Shown here one piece after another: positions 1-12,240 of a stretch of 64,000 bases of DNA. The translations under genes and the position numbers were made by a program. A model generated the notes under the pieces. The model was given only the letters and a program-made list of their open reading frames with translations. It had not been told where the DNA came from and ran no database searches. The DNA comes from Metallyticus violacea (Eukaryota > Arthropoda > Insecta > Mantodea > Metallyticidae): positions 73,386,501-73,450,500 of the forward strand of contig CM060831.1 of the NCBI GenBank assembly GCA_030762175.1, read 5' to 3'. How positions within the stretch are numbered: the stretch's first letter is position 1; each line of letters starts with the position of its first letter.

Positions 1-931
1 ATGGTATTACTTTCTGAAGCTATTACATTTAGGTTCCCTTTTTGTAAAAGCTTTCAAGAGATTACTAGCTGAAATCAACCGACAAGGTACGCACTTATCT
101 GTTATGTACATTAAACAGCTTTAGCTTGGAAAGTATATAAATAAACACATGTGAAATGTAGCGCCGCTTGCGAAGCTTACAAAGGTTTTTATGTGCGTTT
201 GGAACGAAATCGAGCGAATAATTTACCATCTACAGCTTTTAGAACACACAAATATCCAGGTTTATTTGCCTGGTATATGGCCGTCTACCGAAGAGTTTGG
301 AGGGTACAAAGGTAAAGGCTTGTTTTCTCAGGAAGTTTTTAATAAAGGATGTTAAACATGGCATATTTTACTACCAAAGTTATGTTAGCACATAATATAT
401 TTAATCATGTTACAACAAATTCAGCGCAGCAGCAGTTTTTGCATGTTTATGGAAATTTCTTCCATGAAAAACAGTCATAACCCCAAAAACAAATGGTAAT
501 TCAAAGGTTATTGAGAATAAAGTCCACACCCTTTGGGAAATAATTACCTATTTGGATACTTTACTGTGAAATCGACTTCGATATTAGCTGTGCTATTTAA
601 TATTGCACAGACAATTAAGTTAATACGTCTATCATCAATGATATAAGAACAAACTCGGCTCTAAACTTGTGTCGGTATCATTTACAACCGCACAACTTCT
701 CTGTAGTTTCCTGATCTTTTGTATGTGGCGATGCATTAAATTTTTCCACTTCCTACGATGGCCTATAAATGGATTTCTTCCAAAATTCTGCATATGTCTT
801 AGTGTTCCTTAAGCCTCCTGGAGCATTTTACATTCTTAATGTTTGTTGAAAATCTGTAGTCAAAAAAGCAGTTTTATAATTATTGCTTTAAGACTGTTTA
901 TTAGCAACTTGATTATCCCCTAGCCTACAAT
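1..931. other. unassigned AT-rich DNA
   Basis: No ORF of coding character, no recognisable repeat and no RNA-like structure was seen. It is probably intergenic or intronic. Confidence 0.5.
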
Positions 932-1189
<258 letters not shown>

Positions 1190-3338
1190 GTCGGGAGGAT
1201 TTGATGGAGTGTTAGCATCCTTCAGCAGGTCAGCCTTAAAGTGAGCTTGTTGTGCTACCCCATGGGGAGGGGTGCCTTCATTATTTACGAAGATCTGTTC
1301 CTAGTACAAGTTGCAGTATTTTGGTTTCAAGGTAGGCCACCTTTTCCACACCTCCCCTGGTTATCGAGAGAACCAGTCTCTCTCTTTCCAGGATTGGACA
1401 CAAACAGGATATGAGAAGCACAATAAACAATAAACTATCATAACTACTAAAAATTCCATTACCCTATTTCAAATTCCAAGTGGATAATAATTATAAGAAC
1501 ATAAAAATAATTAGGAAAAAACGACCTTGTGCACAAACTTGAAGAGTTAGGCTATTGATAGGTTCATAGCTGCTCTTTTCACTTTCTCCTTTTATACCGA
1601 GACACGAGTCTTCATACCTGCAAGGCGATGTTAATCTGTAAATATTTCCTTGCATATCTCCTGCATCTAAATTAATAACACCAGATAGTGCTCATTTTTG
1701 ATTGATTAGTACTCTATATTTGCCTCATTTAAATACTTTAAAACATTAAAGTCGCAGGGTTTAGCTGTTCCATAAACTGATTTATAACTTATCCCTATTA
1801 TTTTTAACATAAGATTACGTGATTTAACATAAGACTTAAGAGTACTAACACATTTATGGGAACTAAATGAAAGATTTACTCTGACAAGTAAAATATGATT
1901 ACCTTCTGAACCAATGCAGCAGTTTCATTTACTTTAAAAATGTGCATACTGAACTTTTTAGAACCAAATATTCATCGGTGTTTCTAAACTTATTGCACTA
2001 TTCCCTCTAAAAACGATTCATAACAATGTACTTTAAAGTTACAATAAATTTAATTTGATTTTACATCCAGGCTGCTGCAAAACGAAAAAAGTAAATCGCT
2101 ATTTTCTGATGCAACTCTCTATAGGTTTAATGTTTTCCGGTTCCAGTTTTGTGATATGCATTTTCGCGCAAATGCATCATACCCTACTATAACATACACC
2201 TAATCCGTGGCTTTTCAAAAATTCTATTTGGAGTGGTATTGGCCTTTTTAGGTTATGTGATGACACTCTGACAAAACTAGGGTTCGGTGAATGTGTTCCA
2301 TTAGCGTTATTATGACCAAGTTTGATGCATTAACGCACTTTATATTCAGCTTTCACACACGTTATCTAAAGGTATGTAATGAATTAACAGGTTTCATTCC
2401 ATTGAATTGAGAGGAATGTATGAATGGCGTGTTTTTTAAAATTTTTACGTTACGGTGCTATAAGCAACTCTCAACATTGTACCTTTAAAAACCTACATAT
2501 TCAATGTATATAGAAGTGTACTTAAGTCTTTAAAGTTGTTTTAAACTGGATCATTTGCACACATGTCATAAATATTAACTTTGATTTGCTATTTTCTAAA
2601 ACATCTGCATGGAACCAAAGCTATACATTTATTTACATGTAAAAGTAAAGCGTGTCATAGCAAATAGGATATGTATTTTTATTACATGAGTAATAGTTTA
2701 AGAAACGAATAAAGTAACATTAGTAATTTTTTACGAATGCTATATCTGTAGAATGTTATAAATGAATTTCATACGTTACTTTGTACATAACGGACTTTTA
2801 AAAAAGGACATTAAAAATAAAATAATTAGACTATGCTCAATTTTAAACGCGACTGCCTTTTTAATAATTATTATATAGAAAATTTAACCCTCCGTACATA
2901 GATAAACAACCGCGACATAGGCCATGCATTTTTGACATCGGATACTGCTATTTTGTTTTTGTTAGCTTCATATGAACTAGAAACAAAAGTTGACACGTTC
3001 TTATTATAATAAAACTTCATTACATTTTCAAAAATATTTTTCTCCTCAAAATATTTACGTTCTAAGCCAACCTTCAAGGGCAAGTCGTAATACAATACAT
3101 GTATAGCATTGTTTTATAGTTTCAATGCTGAATTCAATGTGTGAAAGAATTTTCTGATCAACTAGAATGATTTAAACCTTGAAACTCTTAAATCTCTTAT
3201 CAGATATGTTAATTTCATGAAGAGAAAAGTTTCTGCTGCGTTCTTTTACTGACTCTTAATAGAGGGTAAGAGGCACGCTGGGCTCTGCTGGCAGGCAAGG
3301 ACGAGGAGCAGGTCGGCAAATTCAGGTAGGAAGTGAGA
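1190..3338. other. unassigned, mostly AT-rich DNA
   Basis: About 1190-1400 is more balanced in base composition than its surroundings but has no recognisable motif. The rest is AT-rich with scattered short ORFs that look random. No gene is supported. Confidence 0.45.
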
Positions 3339-3347
3339 CAGCTCAGG

Positions 3348-3631
3348 CCTTTTTTTTAAGTGGTGTTTAACGCCCGTTTTTACTACAGAGGCACCACAGG
3401 CGGTGGATACTGATGATACATGAGATTAAATAATAAATTGGGATAGGATATTTTTTAAAGAAGGAAACGTTACAGGCCTAATTTTAGGGTACCTCCCCGG
3501 CATTTGCCTTATGAGGACTGAGGAAAACCTGGAAAAAACCCCAATTAGGGAGGACGGTCGTGGTGGGATTCGAACCCCTGCCCTCCCGCTCACGAGTCCG
3601 CGCCTTAACGATCTCGGCCATCCGTGGCGGT
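3348..3631 (-). mobile_element. SINE-A copy 1 (tRNA-derived), with TSD
   Basis: Read on the minus strand it starts with a tRNA-like head. The A-box region resembles tRNA-Ser/Leu (GGCCGAG...TTAA.GCG) and a B box GGTTCGAAnCC follows. The body has a run reading CTCCCTGACT in the family, and the family 3' end is GCCTGTGGTGCCTC...ACGGGCGTTAAACAC. It is flanked by the direct repeat cagctcagg at 3339-3347 and 3632-3640, a 9-bp target-site duplication. The same family recurs at 5934, 9704, 13175, 19691, 38975 and 47260. The full unit is about 260-290 bp. Confidence 0.9.
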
Positions 3632-3640
3632 CAGCTCAGG

Positions 3641-5369
3641 TCTGAAAAGGTTGAAAACTGGGGGGAACTAAAATGAATTAAATACACGTATTAATAGATG
3701 ATATTTGATATTGTGTTTACTTATTCTACTGATAAGGGGGAAGGGGTTCAATATTCTATTATATATTCAGATTATTAATTATTATTATTATTATTATTAT
3801 TACTGTCGGTACTATATTAACCGCATTAAGCATTGAAGGTATGACTTTTTTAAGTAATGTACTTTATGTGTATTATGAAAGGCACGTACGGTCCGGTGTA
3901 TCCGTGCGAAGGTTGCAAAGTTATTACTATATCTGTTAATTCAGATAAAATTCACTCATATATTCATGTTAATTTCAAGACAAAGAGAAACTTAAATGAT
4001 TTTTATAAAAAAATATATGGTTTAAATGTTCTAGGTTATTAATTTATTTAGTTACTAACATTATTTATTATATTTATTTAATTCTGAATCCTGTAATTGT
4101 GCATTGTGCAGTAAAAATGAAGGATTGATTCTGCTTTCAGTAATGATATATTGTCTTCTAAATATTATTCAATTATAATATTCAGTTGATGAGCCTTTTT
4201 TGGCAATGAAAACAATTTAATGATGTGAATGTTATTATTACGGTTATTTTATGCAACTGATATCTTGGTGTAGCATTTTATAAACGATTTTGATAAATAG
4301 TCAAGGCCAGTTATAATTCTGTACACAAATATTTTTAAAGCTAAGTTTATAACATTTGAGTACATCAGTCGATTATGTTATAAATCTAAAAATGTATATT
4401 TTTCTATAATTTTTCAACATATACAAACTTAACTTTAAAGTTCAAACACACATTTTTTTGACTTTACTTTGAATTCAGTGAAGAGAAATGTGAAATTAGA
4501 CTGATTAATAAATCTGTAAGCAAATTCATGATTGACATAACCACATACCAATTTCGCCATGGTCTATTCTGAATAATTGTTGAGAAATTCAAAAGAACAA
4601 CTAAATCACAAAATAATATTACACGTTTTTTTAGAGGAGGCAAGAGATAGAAGAAGAGCAGTAAATTTTAGACAAAAATTAACAACGTTATCAGCGTTTA
4701 GCAAAGAAATGTGTGTGTGTGGGGGGGGGGGGGTGTTGGCAGGAAACCGTGGCATAAGAACGAAATAATGAAGTTCAAAAACGTACAGCTTACGTTTTAA
4801 TTATTTACCTGGGAGTATTTTGTGAGACGCATAATAAAACAAGATGTCTAGTGGGTCATTAGCAAAATGCAAAATACTTAAAACGGCAACATAGCTGAAA
4901 TTTTAGTGCAGTGTATGATTTCATAGCGTGTTAGCACAAAAAAGAGAGAAATACTCCAAGCAGCAGAAAAATTCTTACGAGTTTTCTTAATTATGGAGCT
5001 CTATACTGAAATAAATGATAACGGAAGAAAACATTAACATTCGGTGCTGAAAATGTGAGTAATATTTGTTTAAAATGTTTACACCAATATTATTCACTTA
5101 AGCAAAATCAAAAAAGGTAACCATAAGAATGACTCTAAAATGTGCCACAAAATTACATTCTATAGCACCGATAAAATTAGATGCTCATAATAACAATGCT
5201 CAAAATTCTAGGAATAATAGAAGGGGCAAAATAGAAGGGTATTTTTTAAAGATATTTAGATGTAAACAATATCAAACGAATACAATTCAAAATTTAATGA
5301 AAAATTTTAACAAAGGTAATGAAAAAAGCGTTACTTCTCGTTTCAATATACGCTCTAAATGTTCATCAT
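3641..5369. other. unassigned AT-rich DNA with short simple repeats
   Basis: Contains a TTA-rich tract around 3775-3803 and a GT run passing into about 14 consecutive G near 4712-4733. The short ORFs here (61-80 codons) have AT-driven composition and no recognisable motif. Confidence 0.45.
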
Positions 5370-5690
5370 AGCAACCGAGCGATGAGCTCCTACCCTGATT
5401 CAACTGGCACCTCGCAAACCAGTTTGATTAGTGTCCCACATAAAAATTAAGTGGGATGAGGTCGGAAGAACGAATGAGTCAGGCTAAAGGTTCACAGCAG
5501 TCAATCCACTGCTTACCGAATGCGCGGTTCAAATGTGTCAAACTGCAGTGATGCAGTGAGGAGGTGCACCATCGTGTTGATACCACATGCGACTCCTAAT
5601 GTAATTATGGAGCATCTTCGAACAACGCAGGTAAATTTTGTAAGAGGTCATGCCATTTTCAACGTTTTGGTGGTTTTGAATGGCAGTTTT
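5370..5690 (-). pseudogene. Tc1/mariner-superfamily-like transposase fragment
   Basis: Minus-strand translation gives MWYQHDGAPPH, the usual context of the second catalytic Asp in IS630/Tc1/mariner DDE transposases. After a frame change it gives FGKQWI and then RSSDLIPLNFY, matching the region around the third acidic residue, which is Asn here. Upstream, LLQNL- and LFED-like text is visible in another frame. Several in-frame stops and frameshifts mean only a dead internal to C-terminal fragment remains. No terminal inverted repeats were found. Confidence 0.65.
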
Positions 5691-5933
5691 CGTACTTAAC
5701 AAACATTTTTCATCCTCAAATTCATCTCTAATTTCTATTTTTTTTTTCCTTCAAATGCTAATCAGGTGCTTAATATTAACTTTAAATGTATGATTACTTA
5801 ATAAAAATGTTTAATTTTGGTCTCTTTTATTCTCGCTGGCCGTTTGAATATTGCACATAGAAACACCCGCTATATTCCATGGGTACGAATAGGAAGGTTT
5901 ATGCAATATATATTGTAACCAAGACCGACCGGG

Positions 5934-6172
5934 TGACCGAGGTCGTTAAGGTGCGAACACGTGAGCAGGAGGTTTGGGGTTCGAAACCCATATGACTGGG
6001 ATTTTTTCCAGATTTTCCTCAGTTCTCATAAATGGCAAAAATCGGGCAGGTGCACTAAACTTAGGCCTGGAACAATTCCTTCCTTAAAAAACAATAATTT
6101 ACCATTTCATTTCATGTATCATAAGTATCCACCGCCTGTGGTGCCTCAGCAGTTAAAACGGGTGTTAAAAAT
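5934..6172 (+). mobile_element. SINE-A copy 2
   Basis: Same family as 3348-3631, in plus orientation. It has a tRNA-like head (GGTCGTTAAGGTGCG, B box GGTTCGAAACC), the TTTTTTCCAGATTTTCCTC body and the GCCTGTGGTGCCTCAG 3' end. It has more substitutions than the copy at 47260, and no target-site duplication was evident, so it is an older insertion. Confidence 0.85.
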
Positions 6173-6402
6173 ACTTGAATATATGCTGATATATGGTGCT
6201 GAAAATGTTGGGATAGGATAAGATACGCCATGAAAAAGTAGACTTTAACTAGTGTGCACTCGACTAGAATTTTCTGGTCTAGACTAAGGAAGGTTTAACA
6301 AAAGCGAGCAGACATTGCAAAACACATTATGTACGACTATCTCATGTGCTTGCAAAAGAAATTTCTCCCTTGTTCTGCTGGTAAATAAATGACAGACGGT
6401 AA

Positions 6403-6404
<2 letters not shown>

Positions 6405-6440
<36 letters not shown>
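6405..6440. repeat. (CT)n microsatellite
   Basis: Uninterrupted CT dinucleotide tract of about 18 units. Confidence 0.95.
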
Positions 6441-6443
<3 letters not shown>

Positions 6444-6779
6444 CCTCCCGCATGGAAAATTTCGGAAGAGAAGATTTTGTATTTGAGTGAAACATTATAA
6501 AATTAATATTAATAAATAATAAATATTTATATAAAAAGTGACCTTTTTCTTAAAGATGACTGCAAAAGTCCCACATTTTTCGCAATGGTCACGCGAGTCG
6601 TAATTAATGGTTAGGAAAAAATTCAAATTAATATTGTTTCTTTTACTATGAGAGAATATTTCATGAACTATTCATTCTTTCAAACAATATATGTATATGC
6701 ATGTACATATGAACAAGTGTAACAAAATGGTAAGTCCAAAAATTTGGTGAAACATTCCTCACATATACAGCATTAAAAT

Positions 6780-7060
6780 ATATGAACATCGATCCGGAAT
6801 GCTTCCATTTTCTTGTCAGATCCCTTTTTATGCATCTATAACATATAGCAGAATAAAAAAAAAGGTGTGAAACTTCAAATTATATGAAATGCTCAAAATG
6901 TCCTCCGTTAGCATGGCTGCTCTAATACTCTGATATATCTCTGAAGTATCTCGTATTGTCCGGCAACCTTGCAGAATGCGAGAACTCACTCTACACCTTC
7001 GGCTAATCCATAGATTATATCATCATTTGCCAACTCCGCATCTGAATACCTCATTTTACT
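6780..7060 (-). pseudogene. internally deleted transposase remnant
   Basis: On the minus strand an ATG at 7054 opens MRYSDAELAN..IIYGLAEG, like the N-terminus of a large insect Tc1/mariner-like transposase family. Within about 60 codons the text becomes the C-terminus of the same family: RDTSEIYQSIRAAM, then NGGHFEHF and a stop at about 6880. The central helix-turn-helix and catalytic core are missing. At least one frameshift and one stop are present. The AT-rich 3' tail continues to about 6780. Compare the remnant at 36299-36619, which kept the same two ends. Confidence 0.55.
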
Positions 7061-8300
7061 GTACGTGGCACAAAGATCGTAAACATACAGAACTGACACT
7101 ACATACTCGGCGCTGCATCAAACAATGAAGTGGGTAGCATAACAAGCAGACTACATGGTACAGAACGACCACAAAAATGATGAACATAGGAACTAAGAGA
7201 AGCTACAACACCCCAACTCCATTTAACCAGAGGTAAATGCGAATGTTTACCTACTGCACATATTAAGCAACTGTTCTGTTGTGGAGTTATACCCCACAGG
7301 TCAGCTATGCTGGCATTCCAGCTTGCATATCACACCGTGTTGGCGGATTTGTAGACAAAGAACTCTAACAAAGAAATGGAGTATTTCTTGACCTTGAACG
7401 TGAACTTGTTTCTTCAAACAAGAAGGGCAGTCGTATGTGTGCAGACTTATTGTAATGCGAGACTTCCTCCATAGCTCATATTAACACAATGGGACACTTT
7501 GATAAAGGCATTGAATTTGTATAGTAAACATTTTCAAGCTGTGAAAATCGCTGTCGTCTCCTTCCTTTATGAATCGCCTCATCGACGAGATATACACAGA
7601 ACACTACAATTACGTGTGAAGTGGTAACTCTGTAAAAGTCTGGATAGCCGAAAAAGTGTCAACCATGGAAACTGTTGGATTAACATTTATGAAACCGAAG
7701 TTATCTTCTGTGACATGACAAAAAATATATTTAGTTCTGTCCTTTCGTCAGTAGATAAGAAAGTTGAAATAATTTCAAACAGTTTTTAAAAGAAATATGT
7801 TTTATCTACTGTTAGCAAGATCATTAGCGAACAAACACAAGACCCTCTAGAAGACATTGCTACCAGCAATCCATTTGTTTACGAATGAACCAGCGATATC
7901 CCGTGATATCAAGAGAACACTTTCTTTAAATACGAACATACTTTCCTATTGAACCTTACTCCTGAAAATATGGAGATGTATCTTGTGATATTGTGTTTCA
8001 TGCCTTGATTGACGGAACTGTATTAAAAGCTAATGTGACATTTAAATGTGTATTGATAAAATTAATATTTTAAAAATCTTTGGTCAAAATAAAATATTTT
8101 TGTAGAACTTTTAAGTGCCTGTGTAGTGCTTATACTACATATTGTGACAAAAATAATTTAGTGTATATGTTGGTATTATTGTAAACATTTATATTGCCCT
8201 GGGAGGGATCATTAAAACTGGCAAAGAAACGTATGATTGAAGTGCAACGGTAGGGCATACGTGATAAGATATGACGCTATGGTTTTGCAAGATTAAACTG

Positions 8301-8301
<1 letters not shown>
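7061..8301. other. unassigned DNA
   Basis: About 7060-7330 may still belong to the flank of the deleted transposon. The rest shows no gene, repeat or RNA signature. Confidence 0.4.
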
Positions 8302-8331
<30 letters not shown>

Positions 8332-8365
8332 CTTCTTCTTCTTCTTCTTCTTCTTCTTCATCTTC
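8302..8365. repeat. (CTT)n microsatellite
   Basis: About 19 CTT units, followed by one CAT-interrupted unit. Confidence 0.95.
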
Positions 8366-8732
8366 GAGTCGTAAAGATGAACAGACGTGCTCAGTCCCGT
8401 AAAGTCATCTATGGACATCATGCCGATTATTAATTCAGATTTGTAAATCAGGCATTGAAATACACTAGCTTGAGTTTAGGAGGTAAGCGAGTACTCCTTA
8501 AATTTATATTAATTAGCGGCATATTTGGTGAAGTTCCTGGAATATTATTTAATATTATGACGATATTGAGTGCATATTTTGAGGTTATTTGTTACAAAAT
8601 CAATACATAATTTTTAGAATAATATTACATAAAAATAGGACTCTTTTTATTAATGAATGTTCATGCGCTTTACATACTTCTTGAATGTCATGTTATTGTT
8701 ATTATTATTGCTTAAGTTACATTGCAATAAAA

Positions 8733-8907
8733 TCCTAAGTACAGTGGCTTCCTTCGGAAGGGAATTAAAGTCGTAGTCCCCTGTCGTAGATTTACGCCAT
8801 GTAACGGAACCTCACTCCAGAAGATGCCTCTGAGCAAAATTTATCGGCCGTTTCACGCCCTGATGACCTGAGATGTTAAAGAACGTCCGTAAATAAATCA
8901 AATCAAC
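8733..8907 (+). mobile_element. SINE-B, 5'-truncated, with TSD
   Basis: Lacks the tRNA-like head and starts at the TCCTAAG.....GGCTTCCTTCGGAAGGG block of the SINE-B family. It continues through CTCTGAGCAAAATTTATCGG and GGCCGTTTCACGCC to the family 3' end GATGTTAAAGA.CGTCCGTAAATAAA. Flanked by tgcaataaaa at 8723-8732 and 8908-8917 (10 bp). An internal stretch between CGCCCTGA and TGACCTGAG is lost, apparently between two copies of CTGA. 5' truncation with intact TSDs is usual for LINE-mobilised SINEs. Confidence 0.88.
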
Positions 8908-9684
8908 TGCAATAAAAAAGAAAATATTGAACATTTAATTGTGTATTTATTTGATTATATTTTTAAATGTTCTAAAGAAGTATTAAATAACTTTAAAAAC
9001 ATAGGATGTAAATTTAGGATTTGAAACTTTGAATTAGGGATTTCAACAGCTAGAGATCTTTGAAAGGGGAGGCCCATGGTCAAGTAAAGTTTAAGAACTA
9101 TTTATATGTTATTTTACTATTTATATGTTATTCTAGGAGAAATTTTGCAGTCCAATCTGTTTACATGTTGTAACCAATTATTCCTGAATTCTTTTGTTTC
9201 AATATATTAGTTTTGTCAAATAATAATGTTAGTGTATTTTTATATTAAAATTGTATACGGTTCGAGTTCGTTTTTAGTTGTACCCACTTGCCACTATGTT
9301 ATAGTAGAGCACGCATAGGCATTATTTACCAGACTTCATTATTCTGTAACATTAAAACAATAAAATGCAATTAAACTTTATGCAAGTTTAATAATAGAAA
9401 ATTAAGCTTTTAAATTTTTAAATGTACTCCACCAGTACTCTCACATTTGCAATGACAGAGTGTTTAGGGTTGCCCAGATAATACAGTAACAACCAAAAGC
9501 AAACAATTGACAACAATAGCTTTCAAATGACCTCGCGTACTTGCAGAATAACTGAGATGTAAGGAACATGAATAGATTTCAGATAATGTAAGTATCCAGG
9601 TCAAAGCATAAGTTAGAGTTTCTAAATATGTAGAGATAGAGAAAACCATAAGTAAACCAATCAATCCTGCTCTCTTTAAGGGTT
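8908..9684. other. unassigned AT-rich DNA
   Basis: A hydrophobic 66-codon minus-strand ORF (9464-9664) has no recognisable family and is probably chance. Nothing else was seen. Confidence 0.4.
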
Positions 9685-10050
9685 GGTCCTGGTGGAGTGG
9701 CTGCTTTTTTTAATAGTGTTTAACGCCCGTTTTTACTAATGAGGCACCACAGGCGGTGAGCATTGATGATAGAAATGATATATTGGGAAAGGATTTTTTT
9801 TTTAAAGGAAGGAAACGTTCCAGGCCTAAGTTTAAGGTACTTCCCCGGCATTTGCCAGTTATGAAGAATGAGGAAAACCTGGAAAAAACCTCAGTCAGGG
9901 AGGACGGTCCTGGCGGGATTCGAACCCCAGACCTCCCGCTTCCTTCGGAGGGGAAGTAAAGCCGTGGGTCCCGTGTCGTACATTTACGGCACGAAAAAGA
10001 ACCTCAAGCCTGAAAGAAGAGGTCTCTGAGCAAAATTTTGCACAGTTTCC
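9685..10050. mobile_element. chimeric SINE-B / SINE-A / SINE-B element
   Basis: Starts with about 16-20 bases of a plus-strand SINE-B head (GGTCCTGGTGGAGTGG). It then becomes a minus-strand SINE-A from its 3' end (about 9704) to 9940, stopping before the tRNA-like A box. At 9940/9941 it switches to plus-strand SINE-B body (TCCTTCGGAGGGGAAGTAAAG...), decaying near 10050. At the second junction the two parent consensus sequences share GCT. The SINE-B segment normally found between head and body is missing. It is either a SINE-A inserted in a SINE-B with later deletion, or a template-switch product. Confidence 0.85.
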
Positions 10051-11510
10051 GATAAGGGATAAGCTAAATTAGGTTAATTAAATTATTATTATTATTATCA
10101 TCATCATCGCTATAAATACTAAATAACCTCTTCTCTTTTTATTTTTTTTTCCAATAGAAAAATATTTTTTCCAATGGTTAAGCATTGGAACGGTTTCCAC
10201 TTAAAATTAGAAACATTAACAAAACGGCTGATTTATTTATTTAATAACAAACAAGCTTATAAACATTACTGAAACTTTCTAGAACGAAGATATCAAATAA
10301 GATTTAGTGTTTGACAGCTTGAATGCGAGGCAAAACAAAGCTCTTTAGGTAGAAACTAAAGAAATATTAGAAACAACCTAAGTTTGATGAGAAATAGTCC
10401 ACTTCCTTTCTCTGACACAACCACTTTCTGATTCTTGAAACGTTTAAATGAATGTATTTCTTAAATGCTCAAATTAAACAGCTAAACTAGTTTTATATCT
10501 AATTATATCACTTAAACGCAAAGTAAATTTGCACACAATATTTTCCTCAACAGTAAGTATCTTAAAAGGAGATAAAACCACACCCACATACAATAATTAA
10601 TAATACAGATATTAAATTGTAATATGTAGAATAAATATATTTTTGTGAAATTTTCTGAAAATGTTATATATTTTAAATTTCGCAAACAATAAAAATGTGG
10701 TTTAGTGATCTGAAATAAACGACCATAAATAATCTACATAATAAGAATATGTTCGACATTAGAAACATATAGTAATAAAGGAAGTAATTACTTTGTAATT
10801 ACAGTGCTTAAAATTATAATTTATTCTAAGTATAAAAGTAGTTGGTACTCAATAAACGGATTTATACTTAACCTTGTTTAAGTAAATAACACTTTTATTT
10901 AAATGACTAAAGAATGTTTGTACATTTAAAAAAATGATTAAGTTTGAAGAATTACCTGAATGGGTAAATTTCAGCAATATTACAGGATAAGGTTGATCAT
11001 AACAAAGCAATTCCTGTGGTTATGAGTTAGCATTTCACATAAAGATGACTGGGTTTTTCATACTTATAGTGAAATTTCTTTTAAAAGTGAACCAGAGATA
11101 AATTTAACAATGTTTAAACCGAATAGATATCATACTGAATATCTCACCAAATTTGGTTGGATTTGCGGAGATGAAGGAGGAAGTTTAGAAACTTCAAGCT
11201 GTTAGTGCCTCAATTGGTGTACTTCCGGGAGAAAAAGATAATGTGAGGGAGACACCGGGGGGCCAGAATCCAGGGGCCTAGACGGTTGTAACACCCCTGC
11301 GACGGCGCAGCCCACCCTCCAAGGAATTTGAGACCCTCAGAAAGGCGCCTTCCACACCAGATACATGGGAAAATACTTTATAAAGTGCAATCCTTCGCCA
11401 CGCCGAACAAGCGCAATTATCCTGTCAGTAATTTTAATACAAATAAAACTATCACCAAAGTCCATATTGGAACTTAAGATTTACAAAACCCCATTCATAA
11501 TAGTACTTCT
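10051..11510. other. unassigned; AT-rich, with GC-richer patch
   Basis: Short ATT/ATC repeats lie at about 10083-10109. About 11215-11400 is markedly GC-richer than its surroundings and not assigned to any family. No coding region is supported. Confidence 0.4.
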
Positions 11511-11824
11511 TAGGCTTTCACGGCCGGTGTTATAGTTAAAACAGTTAAAATCTGCCAGCTTGTTTTGCCGTGGTCTATGGTTTAAATTATTACCATGGCT
11601 TTCACCAACTACTTCGGTTGACATCTTCAGTGGACGATAAACAACACCTAACTGTTAACAAGACGACAGTATTGATCCATCTCTGTCTGGCTTTAGAGGA
11701 CGATCGATATGTGTGTGGCGGAAGTGGAGGGGGATGGAGGGGTAATAGTTGTTTGTTTTTAAGAACCGGTTTCCATGTGCTACTTAGATGATATCCGCCA
11801 TCTCTATAAAATTTATTTGGATGC
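11511..11824 (-). mobile_element. Penelope-like element 3' end, left copy
   Basis: Minus-strand translation from about 11824 gives HPNKFYRDGGYHLSSTW.PVLKN, resembling the C-terminal end of the Penelope-like (RT plus GIY-YIG endonuclease) ORF. It is followed by the noncoding 3' part, which contains ACTGAAGATG...CGAAGTAGTTGG.GAAAGC and GGCCGTGAAAGCCTA. The copy is severely 5'-truncated. It forms the left arm (11535-11824) of a long inverted repeat with 11944-12231. The family call rests on remembered C-terminal and 3'-repeat patterns, not on a search. Confidence 0.6.
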
Positions 11825-12231
11825 AAGTAGCAGAACATGCAATAAATGAATGCCATGGTTATATACTTTAATAAAACAGAAGTGGTTGCAAAAGCACAAC
11901 ACTTAATCAAATTACCCAGGAGGGAAGCATTGGAAATACAACAGCATCCAAACAACTTTAATAGAGATGGCGGATATCACCTAAGTAGCACATGGAAATG
12001 GGTTCTTAAAAACAACTGCCACCCCTCCATGCTTCTCCACCACTTACGCCGCACACATAATGTCGATCGTCCTCTAAAGCCAGACAGAGATGGATCAATA
12101 CTGTCGTCTTGTTACCAGGTGTTGTTCATCGTCCACTGAAGATGCCAACCGAAGTAGTTGGTGAAAGCTATGGTAGTAATTTAAACCATGGACCACGGCC
12201 AAACAGCCCGGGATATTTTAACTGTTTTAAC
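11535..12231. repeat. long inverted repeat (290-bp arms, 119-bp loop)
   Basis: Arms 11535-11824 and 11944-12231 are clearly reverse complementary with scattered mismatches and small indels. Matching landmarks include AACAGTTAAAAT at the outer end, GACGACAGTATTGATCC in the middle and TCCGCCATCTCTAT at the inner end. If transcribed, the region would fold into one long hairpin. Confidence 0.9.
11890..12231 (+). mobile_element. Penelope-like element 3' end, right copy
   Basis: Plus-strand translation gives RREALEIQQHPNNFNRDGG and then YHLSSTWKWVLKN, slightly longer than the left copy, followed by the same noncoding tail in inverted orientation. The two copies lie head to head around a 119-bp centre (11825-11943). 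Outside, cattcata occurs at about 11492-11499 and again at 12233-12240, a possible 8-bp target duplication around the whole pair. Inverted or tandem partial copies are common in Penelope-like insertions. Confidence 0.6.
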
Positions 12232-12240
12232 TCATTCATA

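Noticed and set aside
11602..11955. 117-codon minus ORF as a host gene
   Set aside because: Its only recognisable part is the Penelope-like C-terminal peptide. The rest crosses the inverted-repeat loop and noncoding tail.
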